A stretch of 64,000 bases of DNA from Odiellus spinosus. Lineage: Eukaryota > Arthropoda > Arachnida > Opiliones > Phalangiidae. The stretch is from contig OY987233.1 in the NCBI GenBank assembly GCA_963920705.1, forward strand, positions 11,085,459-11,149,458, given 5' to 3'. Both the position numbers and the translations under genes were made by a program. Shown piece by piece: positions 45,686-60,334 of the stretch (within the stretch, counting starts at the first letter, position 1; every line of letters starts with the position of its first letter). The notes under the pieces are model-generated. The model ran no database searches, was not told where the DNA came from, and was given only the letters and a program-made list of their open reading frames with translations.

Positions 45686-47370
45686 TTCTTTTCATCTAAA
45701 TCTCAAAGATTTGGAGAAATTTACGACAATACAATGACGTCACGAGCTTGTTACTCGAAAACTGGAACTTATATTGTTTTCAAGTCAATTTATTTAAAAG
45801 ATAATTTTATTAATCAGCGTAGTGAAACTTAACGTAAATTTTACAGTTTTGATGCTCATTAAATGGTTAAAATTGGAAGAAGGATTTAGGGTTAAGTGTT
45901 TTATACGTTATTTTTGCTTTGAATTGTGTTTATGGTACGCAGAGCGGGCTATTTTGCTCTTATTGCTTTCCTTTTAAGTTTATTTTCACATTTTTGCTTC
46001 CGAAATATTTTTCCAACCCTTTACTAAAATTTGAAGGTTGGCAGGATTTTGGCGAATAAAATATTCTTTTTTTTATCCTTTTCTCGATTGTTTTTTGGAC
46101 CATCGATTTCGAGGAAAAACCTATCCAATCTTTTTTTTTTTTTTTTCGTTTACCTAAAGGAAGGGTAAAGTGTCAAATAACTTCTCAATCTACAAATCAC
46201 CCTCGAAACGCGGTTAAATTCGACAAAATATATCAATTATTATATAGTTAAGCTTAGCGGAGTTTTAAATTAATGAATCGTCACTTGATTGGTCCAATAA
46301 TGTTACGTTTAAATAGCATCACTGAAGAATGTGATTTATTTATTTATTAAATGAAAAAACTAATAATTATCGCGGATTTAGGCTTATCGTAGTTTAAAAT
46401 TAAAGAATCGTCAGCTGTTTAATTGATTTGATTCTCTAAAATTAGGGCTTAACCGCGTAAGATGTTAATTGTTCCGTCTAGAATTAATAAATTCTTAACA
46501 AAATTATAACCTCGTGATGACGAAATTGTTTTATTAAAATTGTCGAATCAGCAACTTAAATATTAAATGAACTATGCAGTATTTTATATCGGGTTCGCTC
46601 AACCTTTAAAAGGACTCTACCCTTTATCTCTCGGCATTGTTGGGTTCTATGGATATCGTCCGTGGTAAGCTAGGCCTTGGCAGTGACGTCAGGGGATTTT
46701 GGTTTATTCTTACGTCACCTTAGATTCGTATTTTATTCGAGATGACACTGCTGTTTTTTTTTCCTCATTCCATTCTTTTGGTATTCGTTTGATAATATAT
46801 CTATTTCGTTTATGTTTCGATATATTTTCGCAATTATTCATCCTTATTTTCCTATGGATTTGTTTAAAATACTAAACATTGAGTTTAAATCGAGTTTAAG
46901 TGCATTTTTAGGGCTCAGTTAGGCTTAAGATACCTTCTATTTCAGGCAAATAATACTATTCTCCTTAATTTAATTCTAAAATCTCAACACTTGGGGGAAA
47001 ATATGTTTGACAGAGGTTTTTTTTTTATTTTTTTTCACCGGATAAATTTTTCTTCGAGCATCAAATGAAAATGAAAATGTGGTTTTGGCAACTTCCTTCG
47101 GGCAACAACATCAATGGATCTAGAAAAATCCGCGTAAATTGGTTCCCAATCTAATCTTTTTATCCTTCCAGCTAGATCCTATATATATATATACCTAGCA
47201 TATAAACCTCTAGATCGGTTTTTGTACAAGTTCTGATAAGTTCCCTCGGGCAACGCCAGTTTGAGTCTCTAGGACTTTCTCAAGGGACAGTATCAGTATA
47301 CCACCTTGATCGACTGAAAAATTTAATAATCTCAACAGGGACATAGGTACGAACGAAACTGGAGATCTTT
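45686..47370. other. No gene seen
   Basis: AT-rich with poly-T near 46130. No frames of note. Confidence 0.5.
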
Positions 47371-47385
47371 AGCGCCATCTAGTGG
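47371..47385 (-). promoter_or_regulatory. CTCF-like motif
   Basis: On the minus strand CCACTAGATGGCGCT, an excellent fit to the CTCF core consensus CCASYAGRKGGCRS of bilaterians. Binding is inferred, not shown. Confidence 0.45.
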
Positions 47386-47547
47386 CCTAAATAGTTATAC
47401 TGGTTTATTGTAGTAACTAAAACAAGATGGGAAAGACTATAAACAATTACACACGTATTACAGTTGTAAAGGCCTGAATTCAATGGGTTTTATTTTGGTT
47501 TTTAGGGAAAGCTAGTAATGATAATATTTTGGGATGAGACATTTTAG

Positions 47548-47702
47548 ACGTGTTCACGCTAGAGACTAAGAAACCGTTTTTAAACGTTTTGGAAAGAGCA
47601 AAATGGTAATTTTGGGGTTCAACTGTAGAGATTTTTTGCTTGAGTCGATTTGAACATTCTGAACTGTTTGAAAATGGTTTCAAAGTGTCTAGTGTGAACG
47701 TA
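47548..47702. mobile_element. 155 bp MITE with about 38 bp inverted ends
   Basis: ACGTGTTCACGCTAGAGACT then AAGAAACCGTTTTTAAACG, against the reverse complement of the right end, TACGTTCACACTAGACACTT then TGAAACCATTTTCAAACAG. The TTCACACTAG end resembles family E. A frame on the minus strand is a by-product. Confidence 0.8.
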
Positions 47703-48832
47703 CCTTTAGTACCTTCTTCGCGGTTTCACCTGTACAATGCATACAGACTTTGCATCTCATAGAAATATTAATTATTTGCAAAGAGTATGGTTCCGAGTGA
47801 ATTTTGCCCAATTCGTTTTTACGTCTATGTTACCCCTTTACGTAACTTCGCTCGTTTAAAATAGAAATCTATCAAACACGCACAAAGACACGGAGGGAGT
47901 TGAAAAGCTACAAAGTTAACTTTTACTCAAAAACATCAAAATATATCTCTATAGGGGAGTTCCAGATATTTTGGATTTCCATCGAAAACTTCTTCCGTAG
48001 GGGACAATATGTTTGCGAGCTGCGTGGGCGGCTAGTGAAATTGACAGTCTTCAAACCCTGTGGGGAATATTTGAATAGGTATATATATTCAAAAAATATA
48101 TAGGAAAATTAACCCTATCATTCGCGAACCTGATAATTAAACCACATGTGGCCTTTGGGCTTAAGGTTCAGTCTGGAATAGCTAGTCCGTCATATCCGGT
48201 GAATTTTTTTTATATGAAGATGAAAAATAAATCTTTTCGCAAGCTTCCAGCCACTTTTCGATGCCTAAACAAACTTATTTTGCTATAAAAATTTACATTA
48301 TTACTGTACACGAAGGACGATATTGTGTAAGCTTTATATTTAGTGAAAACTGACGTTTGTTAGGTTTATAGGCGGGGGAAATAGGGGCCAAAAGTAATAT
48401 TGTAAGGGGGATAAGAAGAAAAAATATGGCCGTTCTAAGACTAAACAAATCCCATGATGAAACCAGTACGGATCGCCAAAGGCGTCAAAGATTCTTCTGC
48501 CCCAAAAATATAAAGTATGATTTTTTTTTTGTAAGGTTATCGTTGCTAGAGTGTTTTAACGATTTTTATGGGAATTTTTTTCATTCGCTGCTAGCTTTCT
48601 TATCTATTTTTAGTGGAAATGGAAGAAGGATCCCTTCCGAGAATGTCCCGCGTCCAACCGGGTGGACAGATCTTTCGATTTGCTTTAGGACACGAACTAG
48701 GGTTTTCGCATTTTTGTTTTTAATTTTTGGGGAGAGTATTGTAGTTTTTCTGTCTGTTGTAGTCGTAGTCGATAGTTTATTTCTAGAACGAAATTAAGCA
48801 TAGTTTTCTTACGAAAGGTAATTGACTGGATT
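47703..48832. other. No gene supported
   Basis: An ATG frame of 123 codons at 48426-48797 is rich in Phe, Leu and Val from T-rich DNA, with no recognisable domain. Confidence 0.4.
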
Positions 48833-48980
48833 AAGTACCTTTACGAAAAAGACTGCGCGAAAGCGATCTTATCCCTCTGGTGCCATGTAGGTTATATAAT
48901 ACAATAGCGAAATCACGCGACCCATAGTAGTATTGCGGGGAAATGTTTAATTTAAAAAATTCGAAAATTGCACGGTTATT
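48833..48980 (+). mobile_element. Family F, left-half copy
   Basis: TACCTTTACGAAAAAGACTG, CGCGAAAGCG, TGGTGCCATGTAGGTT, AATAGCGAAATCACGCGACC. Shows the end that is decayed in the 39.4 kb copy. Confidence 0.7.
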
Positions 48981-49004
48981 CAGATAAATTTGAATATTAT
49001 CGTC

Positions 49005-49095
49005 ACACGTGAACTCCAGTATTGAGGTTGGGGTTGAAAGGAGAGCTGTTAAAGCGTGGTATTATCCCCTACTCAAAGATGGCGCTTCTATCAAT
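49005..49095 (+). repeat. Family G dispersed repeat, copy 3
   Basis: GAACTCCAGTATTGAGGTTG, TATTATCCCCTACTCAAAGA, TGGCGCTTC. Confidence 0.65.
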
Positions 49096-50454
49096 TTGTT
49101 GACGGCATAGAGGGGATGAGAAAGAAGCGGTTATGGCCACCTTGTTTTTAGTTTGGTCGAAAAGTCAGGAATACGAAAAAAAGGAAATTGTTAATAACGT
49201 TTCAAACTAGAAAAGCTCGCTTCTTCTAAGACTTCATTTTTTTTTTTTTTGTATTTTTTTCCGGATATCTTTGAAACGCTTCGTTCTTACACGAGGATCC
49301 GATAATGGCTTTGATATTTTTCACCGCTGGTTTTTGGACAAGTATATTTTTTTTTCTCCAAGTTCATTTTTTATTTTTTTCAAGATTTTTATGGGGATAG
49401 GAATGAATTTTTTCTCGCCTAGCTTCGTCGCTTCTTTGAGAAGATTTCTTTTCCTTTTCCAACACATAGTCTTCTTAGCGAGGGAGATTTTAATGCAGTT
49501 TATGAACTTAAAAAGCGAACCACCTGTAGTTAATAATGTTGTCAGTTTAGTTCTTGCCTGGATGGAGATGATTTCTATTCCGATAATGGGAATTGATATT
49601 TTTTTCTCCAACCGGGGGTCATTTTTGATTGGAGTCTGTTCCTGGATGTTTTTTTTTGGGGGGGGGGGGGGGGGAACTCTATGAAATATATTGATGCCTT
49701 TAAAGGTTCTAGGAAACCTATTTTATAAATGTTTAATTAAGTTTAATTTAGTTACGCGTAGAAAATTTGAAACAAATCTTCAAATAAATGATGTTAGTTC
49801 GAAAAGTTTTAATTGGAAAGTCTTAAACCAAGGGGTAAACTTTCACCTTTGAAAGGAAAGGTATAAAATGTTGAATTGTTCTGAATTAGGACGACTTTAT
49901 TTTAGGGTCAAAATTTTCATTTTAAAATAAATGAGACAAAACCTGATATATTTTTTTTTTCGTAATTTTAACCATTTCAAGACGTATTAGAATTTTTATT
50001 CTCTTTAAAAATCCCAACTGGAAACTTTTGCTTACTTTAATTGTCCGGCAATTTACCCCAAAATGAGATTTCCAAAATGTTATCTTTTACCCAATTTACC
50101 CAAAAAGTTTGTCTAATGTTTTTACGTTTCGGCCTGTCAAGCACAGACGCACCCAAAATTTATATTTAGGCCCACTCACGTTGTAATAAGATTCCAATTA
50201 AGTCTTTTATAGAGTAGTGATTTTTATGAAAAGGTATTTAACGTATTTAATGAGCGTTTTAAGAAGAGGCATGTGTATGTGAGAGAGAGAAGAGGCTGTT
50301 GTAAAAATAACCGCTCCCATGAACCGGAATACCATCTGGAAAAATAGATAAGTTCACATCGCGTTCAAAAATAATAAAATCACGAGTTCAATTCTAATAC
50401 CCATTTTATCAAACCAAAGTTTTACCTTAATTTCGTCCTACGAAGTAACTTTTA
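49096..50454. other. No gene supported; poly-G run
   Basis: A 17-base G run lies at 49658-49674. The 137-codon frame at 49271-49684 starts on TTG and ends by reading the G run, so it is not called. Confidence 0.5.
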
Positions 50455-50455
50455 T

Positions 50456-50470
50456 TTAAAGGGAGAATGC
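50456..50470 (+). mobile_element. Solo TTAA MITE end
   Basis: TTAAAGGGAGAATGC followed by about 35 bases and then the TA tract. AAAATAGGCCTATTTGTAAA beyond the tract (near 50652) may be part of the same element. Confidence 0.55.
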
Positions 50471-50500
50471 AGTGAGCAAATTAATTTTTTATCCACTAAT

Positions 50501-52600
<2,100 letters not shown>

Positions 52601-54335
52601 ATATTTTTACTTTCTCCATCGGAAGAGCCGCTTTTTTTTGTTTGTAGAGAGGGGAGAAGGTATACGATTCATTAATGGATAAAACTAGTCTCACGAGGGA
52701 GATTGGGAACGACACGAGCTAAGTGTTTTGATCGTTTCATTCCTACTGTCGTATTTTTGGCTGACACTTCGCTTATTACCATTCACCCACCCATAATCCT
52801 TAGGGGGTTATTTTCCCTTATTTTGTATTTTGGTTGGAGAACTTTTAGGGAAAGGGAATTAAAGTCGCCGAGTGTATAGCAATGTTTGTTCAGCTTATAG
52901 GAAATTTGACGCTTTGAGGTAAAAGGAATTTTGAGAAACTTTGATACGATGAGTTTTCAGACTCGTGATATTCTAGGAGAAAGATTATCTCATCCGAAAT
53001 GGATTGTTTAATTGGTTGGAGGTGTTTTAAGGAGGTGTTTTCTTGCGGCAGAGTCAATAAAGGCGGTCTTGATCTTAGGACCAGAATTTATTTTGAGATT
53101 TTTAACACCAAATAGGGGTTTACTCCGATGACCATTCGATGTATAAATGTAAAATGAGTTCTTATAACTAAACACGAACCTTCGCGTGTTCTTAACCTTT
53201 CTATCGAATGATATCTATTTTTTGGAACGATAGCGTGTGTCCTATAATGGAAGAAATGTAAGTTTTTATTCCATTTGGGAATTTTAAGCCGGGTGATGGA
53301 AGAAAAAGGAAATGGCAACTAAAAAACGAAATTGTGTAGAAAACTTTGGAATGACTCCCTCGAGAGAAGTACACCGAATAAAATAAGAAAGAATGATACT
53401 TATATTATAGATGGCGTTATATCTTTTTAGTAAACATAGTTCCCAGAACGAAGGAGCCCGTCGCTACTACAAATCTCTATCTATTTTACGCTCAATAAGT
53501 TTTCAAGAAATTTGACGCTCTTCAAGAAGAATCATAATATAAAGACACAATGCGTAGTATAGTTTCGAGACCAGTTTTATCATATTTTGGGAATGTTTAA
53601 AAATAAAAGTTGATATTTTTCTTAGGTTTTCAATATATTCACGCGAGAAAAAACCCAAAATGTGTTTCTTCGGGTTTCAGTTACGCCAAAACTTATTTTT
53701 AAGTCTTCGTTGTCAGGGATTCTTTACTGTCAGATGCGCTGGTCTTACGAGAGGTAGAGACGTTCCTAGGGCCAAAATTCTTATGATAATAAAATGCTAA
53801 CCACAATTAAAATCATAGGTTAGGTATAAATAATAATGGAAGAAACAGACATAAAATCATTGGTTGCAACTTGTAACTTTGACCCTGGTATTAATTAACG
53901 CCACGTCACGTAACTTTGACCCCAAACACACCATGCTTTAATTTCGTATGGTAACGAGTTACAACGTAATCCTGTCTACAATATGAATACGCTGGTCAAG
54001 GCTAGACCCATTAAACATATCAGAAATAACTTTGCATTAAAACCTTTCATATAACTTTGGTTTACATTCAGTCATTTTGCGAACCTATTTATAATCCATA
54101 ACTTCGCTGTCCTCCGGGTAAATGGACGCATTTTTATTAACGTTTGGATGTGTATTAGGATGGTAACTGGCGTGTGTCTACGTATACAACGCCAAACTGG
54201 GCCCGGCGGCGGCTTTTCCGGAAACGGTAGCCAAGTCGACGCTTGTCCACGAATCTTTTTTCGCGTGTCTCCAATAGCTCGGGAGTTATTCGTCCGATAA
54301 AAAATGGTCCTATGGAAAAACAGAACGGGGGCTAT
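52601..54335. other. No gene seen
   Basis: Unassigned. A 76-codon frame on the minus strand at 53088 is unsupported. Confidence 0.45.
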
Positions 54336-54338
54336 ACG

Positions 54339-54347
54339 TATATAAAG
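54339..54347 (+). promoter_or_regulatory. Candidate TATA box
   Basis: TATATAAAG followed by a purine-rich then pyrimidine-rich stretch and a TCATTT initiator-like site about 40 bases on. Upstream sequence is CpG-rich (GGGCCCGGCGGCGGC near 54200). No coding start is visible before the family B copy at 54588. Confidence 0.3.
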
Positions 54348-54587
54348 AGAGAGAGGGACTAGTTCTTTTCGTGCTAGTCATTTCTTCCCGGTCTCCGGTC
54401 ATTCGTCAAGGTCCATTCTTCCGTTCAATCCCTTAACATTTTATTTTTTTTTTACATCCAAGCCCCTACGATTTTATTCTAAGTCAAGGGAACGTGAAAT
54501 GGAAATTTTTACGAATGATCGTGCTGACGTCATTAGGATAATTCAACACATACTTTCCCCAGGCCCAAAATGTAGTACTTCGTATAA

Positions 54588-54954
54588 TATCTATCACTTT
54601 ATTCCATAAAAGTAAACTATCAGCAAAGGTCCAGTTTTACGTCATAGCCCATCACTTAAAAATAGCCAAAAAAGTCATCACCCCTGTATGCCTCGAGTGA
54701 TTTGAACTCTTCTTCGATATTTTGTGTCGGGAGAGAGGGACGGAATTTAGGCGGGCCGCGCTTGGCTATATCGTCTTCCCCCAACTCCGGAATTTCTCCG
54801 CATAGTGTCGCATCATCCGTTCACTATTCACACCGTTTGCGGCCGCTAGAATGTCTGGAATCAGAATCTGCCGGTACATTTACCCGGACCTTCGCTGATA
54901 GTATTAAACTAGGGGTTGTTGTTTACTTTTATGGAATAAATTTATAGACTTTTG
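54588..54954 (+). mobile_element. Family B MITE, copy 4
   Basis: CTATCACTTTATTCCATAAA, TATCAGCAAAGGTCCAGTTT, GGCGGGCCGCGCTTGGCTAT, CCTTCGCTGATAGTATTAAA, ATAGACTTTTG. About 20 bases of the left inverted repeat are missing. Confidence 0.9.
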
Positions 54955-55175
54955 ATATCACGAATATAATTTCTTCGGTAGTAATTAAGCGAAAACCCAT
55001 TGATTATTATATGACATCGTCAATGATATAAATTGGGTAAGCCCCTGTAAAAGTGTTCCAACCTTAGCGCTCCGGTGTTCAGGGTGAAGCCCATACTATT
55101 GCACCTTTCTGCAACAAATACGTTGATTATATGTGGATAAAATGTTATTTTTTTTTTTTTTAATTTGATAACCCT

Positions 55176-55245
55176 TTAAAGGGAGAATGCAACCTAATAA
55201 GTAATATTTAATCTATTCTTTATCTTTTAAATATGCCTTAGCCAC
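55176..55245 (+). mobile_element. Solo family A left end
   Basis: TTAAAGGGAGAATGCAACCT, then TTTATCTTTTAAATATGCCT. Interior absent. Confidence 0.75.
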
Positions 55246-55844
55246 CCGTTTGAAATAATATCTTTTTCATCTTTCCTTTCGATGTAGCCTGCAAGCAGGC
55301 TATTTGAAACTGTAGGTAGATAGAGTATTGTATAAACTATAGGTTTCCTAATTTGACAATGCGGATATTTAAGGGAATAAGTCCCGCACGCGGTGTATGC
55401 CTATAAGACGGTAAATTTAAAAGGTTACTCGAACTAGGCGGAGTAGAAGTAGCCCATTTACAACCGAATTTCACGTAAAATATCGTCCCCGAAGACGTTT
55501 ACAAGAACCTTGCGGTTGAATAAAAACCTCTTTTTGCCCAAGGTCCGTAGAAAGATTTAAAGATGTGGGTTTGAGAAACATTTGGAAATCTAAATGTCTT
55601 TCGAAGAAAAAAAAAAAAAAAAAATACTTATATAATATACCGTTCGTATTCTATTAAGCCCCATTTTCAATCAAGATTTTTTTTTACCAAAAAGTAGGCC
55701 TAACTTTTCCATCGTTAACTATTGAAGTTTCCTTAGTTATGACGAAAAAGTTAATTTTTGGTCCGAATATTTTTGATTGAAAAGTATTTTTCAATTTTTT
55801 GAGCATGAAATTTTTATCCGTGAAGTTAAACTTTGACCTCTTTT
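55246..55844. other. No gene seen; one short hairpin
   Basis: AGCCTGCAAGCAGGCT near 55287 is a tight hairpin. Poly-A run near 55608-55624. No gene. Confidence 0.5.
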
Positions 55845-55950
55845 AGCACTTTTAAGTTTTAGTCCATAAAGTTTTAAATTATAAATTACCATTACCCTGG
55901 TAATTTACCGCGTAATTACCATGGTAATTAGCTAATTAGAACTAAACGCG
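55845..55950. repeat. Family H copy
   Basis: AAATTACCATTACCCTGGTA, ATTTACCGCGTAATTACCAT, GGTAATTAGC. Clearest palindromic core of the family. Confidence 0.65.
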
Positions 55951-56309
55951 AGCCACTATATTTAGCTAGTATGTTATGGTTAATACGTATTTCTCGTAAT
56001 TGAAGGAGTTTGGAACCTTCCTCTGGTCATGAAAAAGCGACTATGAAATGACCATAAAAACGCGGACACGACCTTAATTTTATGTTCTAGCGTAGTTATA
56101 GTTTCAGTCACAAAAATTCATAAAATTGTCCGAGGGAACATCTTCCTAAGTGCAGATGTAATCTTTTTTTCTTTCTTTTTTGGAAACATTTTATTTTAGT
56201 ATATGGTCGTAAAAACGACCATTTTCCCAAACCAAAAGTTTCGCTTCTATAGCCGCGCTATATTACTAATTATTAATATGTTTCATTTAAAGTGATATTG
56301 TAACCAATA
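55951..56309. other. No gene seen
   Basis: Unassigned. Confidence 0.5.
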
Positions 56310-56580
56310 CAAAAATTATCCCGATCTTAAATTGGCCGTAACTTTTCTCTGCGACCTCCTAGGCATAAACCGATGGTACCATAAATTGAAAGTAGACATT
56401 CCGCATATTATATAAAGATCATAAAATAATGTTTCGCCACTCGATAGAAATCGAGCGAAATTTTCAAAAATGACCCCTATATTAAAATGGCCGTAACTTT
56501 TCTCCGCGACCTCCTAGGTATAAACCGATTGCACCGTTAGAAAGTAGGTATTCCCTAGATTATTTTAAGATCATAAAATT
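56310..56580 (+). repeat. 155 bp tandem pair with a conserved core
   Basis: GGCCGTAACTTTTCTCTGCG, ACCTCCTAGGCATAAACCGA and AAGATCATAAAAT recur 155 bases later with few changes, while the sequence between is much more divergent. Confidence 0.88.
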
Positions 56581-56976
56581 GTGATTGGTACTATATTTAA
56601 ATCAAGTTAATTTAAAAATAACCATCACAATCTTAATAATAATCAATGAAAAGATTGTAATAAAAAATCGATTTAAACAAAAAAGTTATTTAAATAAAAA
56701 ATGCTAAAATTAACTCGAATTAAAGCTTTGCATTAACGGTAATACTCAAAACTCGACCAACTTTACCACGAATTCGAATCGAAAATAAAAAAAAAAAATC
56801 TCATTTGCATTCTCGATCAGCGTGTTCATTAAAACCTTTTCTCTCAACTTCGCTAATTGTCATTAATTCCCTTATCACCTCTCTCTCTCTTTCTCCCTCT
56901 CTCTCACTCTCATCCCACTTTTTACCTTCACTTCAAATTTTAAAGTCTCTGTGACAAAGCTTTCTTGCAACAAATA
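56581..56976. other. No gene seen; CT-rich stretch
   Basis: CT-rich low-complexity sequence at 56878-56912. Confidence 0.55.
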
Positions 56977-57236
56977 GAATTTAGCTGGATGGAGATCAGC
57001 TGAATTTCTCAGCATTGATGGGTCAGCGACCAATCGAATGATATTGGAGGTCTCATTGAGATCTCGCCTTTAACGAGGGGCCTTCGATCATTGGTTGCTG
57101 ACCCTTCAACGCGAAGAAATTCAACTGATCTCCATGAATCCAGCTAAGCCTATTTTTCAAGCAAGTTTTAAATTCATTTCCAGTTTAATATTTGTCTGTA
57201 ATTTTTGTTTACTACTTGATTAGGCATTTTTGGAAA
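56977..57236 (+). mobile_element. Family A TTAA MITE, ends lost
   Basis: TTTAGCTGGATGGAGATCAG to CTGATCTCCATGAATCCAGC arms with loop CCAATCGAATGATATTGGAG similar to the 10.6 kb copy. No terminal TTAA. Confidence 0.8.
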
Positions 57237-58152
57237 ATATCTATTTTATCGTGTCATTTAAACTTGAAAACAACTCGTAAAACATTCCAACTATTTTTGG
57301 TCGTGATCATTATCTCGACTAAGACTTTTAATGCTCGCCTTTCCCCCCTCCTTTATACATTCTAAATCGCGAATGATAAATTTGTGGCTAAAAAAATAGC
57401 TTTTGGTTTATAATTGGGGAAAAAAATGAGACGAAGACGGCGACTCGCGTAATACACTTCGAGAAACATTATAGTATATAATACTAATTACAAATTGAGA
57501 TTTTTTTAGCTACTCAAAAGTAGTTTTCATTCACTATAGCGTTCAGGCTAAATAATCGCCGTCGTCGACGACATACATGGTATTTGTAGAACCATTTAAG
57601 TCCAAAACCTTAGACACAAACCAATTGTAAATAATCTTCAAATAAATTAACTTGGGTTTTGATTTTAATTAAAAGCTTAACTTCGGCCACGAAAACTAGT
57701 CGTTGTTGGTTGCTTAACTACCGTGGCCCGATGAACCTCCTTGTTTTTATGGTCGAAACTCTATACCCCCTTTTGAATTCCCCGTGAAAAGATTTTTAAG
57801 TCTTAATTGGTACTCTACCGTCAGTTGATCTAGCTCAACCAGTTTTTTCTCAAAACGAATACCTCTCACGCTTATAGCTAATTGTCTTTTTCGTTTAATT
57901 AACAATTTTTTTTTTATAAAGTTGTGGGAAAATGCAGTTCTTATAACTTTTAGAAAAGTCATAATGGCGACGGATAGGACTATTAACAAAGGGGAACCAT
58001 TTTTAATAGTTAAAGATGAATAACCAAATATATAGTTCGAAAATAGAGACGAACAAAAATTTGCCATTAGAGTACGCTTATGAAAGGCAAGATTTTTATT
58101 CTTCTTTATCTATTAAAGTCAGGCTGTCAACATTTTTTCGAATGCCTAGTAA
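57237..58152. other. No gene supported; one minus-strand frame of 106 codons
   Basis: The frame at 57747-58067 (minus) starts with ATG, has a hydrophobic stretch at about residues 22-45 and a Lys/Arg-rich second half. I do not recognise it, and a frame of this length is expected by chance about once in a window like this. Confidence 0.35.
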
Positions 58153-58533
58153 CAAAAGTCTATCCATAAAAGTAATCAACGCCCGTATCTTAATACTATC
58201 AGCAAAGGTCCATTTTACGTCATAGTCCATCACTTAAAAATAGCCACAAAAGTCATCGCCCCTGTCTGGCTCGAGTGATTTGGACTCTTCCTCGATATTT
58301 TGAGTGTGGAGAGAGAGACGGAATTTAGGCGGGCCGCTCTAGGCTATATCGTCTTCCCTCCCAACTCAGAGGAATTTCTCCGCAGAGTGTCGCTTCCTCC
58401 GTTCACTATTTACACGACAACCGCGACCACTAGAGTGTCTAAAATCAGAATGTGCAGGTAGATTTACCGGGACCTTTACTGATGTAGTATTAAGCTACGG
58501 GGCGTTGTTTACTTTTATGTAATAAAGTGATAG
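58153..58533 (+). mobile_element. Family B MITE, copy 5
   Basis: CAAAAGTCTATCCATAAAAG (11-base deletion in the end), TATCAGCAAAGGTCCATTTT, GGCGGGCCGCTCTAGGCTAT, GGGGCGTTGTTTACTTTTAT. Confidence 0.9.
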
Positions 58534-58580
58534 GTTATATCATACTATAAAATGCCATATTCCAAATTGACTTAATTTCC

Positions 58581-58598
58581 AGTTCATTCTCCCTTTAA
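58581..58598 (+). mobile_element. Solo TTAA MITE end
   Basis: AGTTCATTCTCCCTTTAA, 48 bases right of family B copy 5. No interior recognised to its left. Confidence 0.55.
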
Positions 58599-60334
58599 GG
58601 TGTAATTTGTATTAATTTTATTTTAGGTTCGATAATATTTACAATTGTTCAAAACGCAAAAACTTGTTTTTATTTAGTGTTGTTAATAAATAGGAGTCCG
58701 CGGTCGTCTAATGGCTAGTTTATAAATAAATTTCTAATGAAGCCTCGAGAGTAATTGGAGGTACCCCGTAATTTCATTTGTTTATTTCTTGACGCTCGCG
58801 TTAATTATCTAGACGTTAATATTCCCACACAACGTCTGAGCCTAGTCTAAGTAAATATAGAAGTTTCCACCATTTGAGTCAGACTAGATTATTTTTATAC
58901 ACACGGTTAGTTTGTTTTGATGGCGAACATCCAAAAAGTAACTATACAACTTATTTCGAGTCAGTCTGCAGTATTTGATTTTTATTATTATTTTTATTAT
59001 TATTATTTAATACAATATTAATTAATATAATTTAAAAACATTAGTTTAAAGAACGTGCATTTACCTAATTAAACTTTGTTTAAATTATAGTTTGGGCTAG
59101 TTAAAAATAATCTCAATTAAAAGGTTTTAAATTACCTTTTTTGTATTTTAACGCAAATTTACATTACCCTGGTAATTTAGCTCTTAAATTACGGATTTAT
59201 AACTCTATAGCTTCTTTCACGTTGTCTCTTTCGTGAAAGTACTTAATTATATTCGTTTAAATATCTTATCTACGAGTAATAAAACTTGTAAACTAATATT
59301 AAGCTCTAATTAATTTGTACTTTAGTTAAAACTAACCAAATTTTCAAATAACATTTTTATTTTTTTGTGAGATAAGGCGAGTTACTGCTGTCTGCTTTTA
59401 AACGTATTTGATACGTTAAGGAACCTCTCTTTTCCCAACGTCTACGATCTTTTAAAGCTCGACAGATGTAGAATGCAAGCACCCATGTTGCCTCTTTAAT
59501 ATTAGCACTGGCTCAACATACGAGACCAGCTGATTCTCCCAAAAACCGGGATAGTTCACGGGGTTAAAGATTTTTTTTTTAAAGCCAAGACCTTATCGTA
59601 AAAACGTAAATGCAACAGCTGATCTAAACTAGAAAGGTTTTGGTCTAGGTGGGGTCCCCGAACCCTTAAAGGGCCCGCTCACACGGGACCTATAGTTGCA
59701 ATCTCGCTTAACCATCCTTAAAAATAGTTTCTCCGTGATAAAATCGTGAAAAGGCATTGGTTCTTAAGACTGCTCTCACCTAACTCTAGATAACAAAGGA
59801 TTCTAGGTAATTCAGAGCCCGTGGAAACTCGGGTATATGATCCCTATCCTCTAATCGGGGTAATGTACACTACGGGGAAAGATAGGCGCGGAGATATACG
59901 CCATATTAAATATAATAGGAGAAAAAATAGTTTACGCAAACTAATATATTAATGTTTAAGTATATCCTGCTATGAAAAAAAACCCAAAATAGTGAGGGTA
60001 GTCCTAGCCGGAAGCGAGCTTCGTCTCACACGAATCGACACGCGTAGTTCTTCACATCCAGCTAGGAAGGAAATCCCCCAAAAATATCCTCTAACAACAC
60101 GGTACAGAACCCCAAACGTTAACTCAATCGGAATTTACAGTACATTGAAAGGCATTTTTTTAAGTATATAATCGCGTTTGGATTTTATCATTACTGATAC
60201 GGGCTGGATGTGAATTTAGGTGCGGTGTATTCTCGGGATGGGACAAATGAAATAAGTCCAGGTTTACCCGGACATTATTTAAAGGGAAGCTAGGTGACAT
60301 GTATAATCTAATTTTAATATAAGTTTCTTGCGCG
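58599..60334. other. No gene seen; small family H fragment
   Basis: A TTA-rich microsatellite at about 58979-59010 and an H fragment at 59155-59190 (TTACATTACCCTGGTAATTT). The rest is unassigned. Confidence 0.5.

Noticed and set aside
48426..49684. Frames of 123 and 137 codons rich in Phe.
   Set aside because: Composition follows T-rich DNA; the second starts on TTG and ends in a poly-G run.
57747..58067. 106-codon ATG frame on the minus strand with a hydrophobic stretch and a basic second half.
   Set aside because: No recognisable family. A rough estimate for DNA of this composition gives about one such frame per window by chance.
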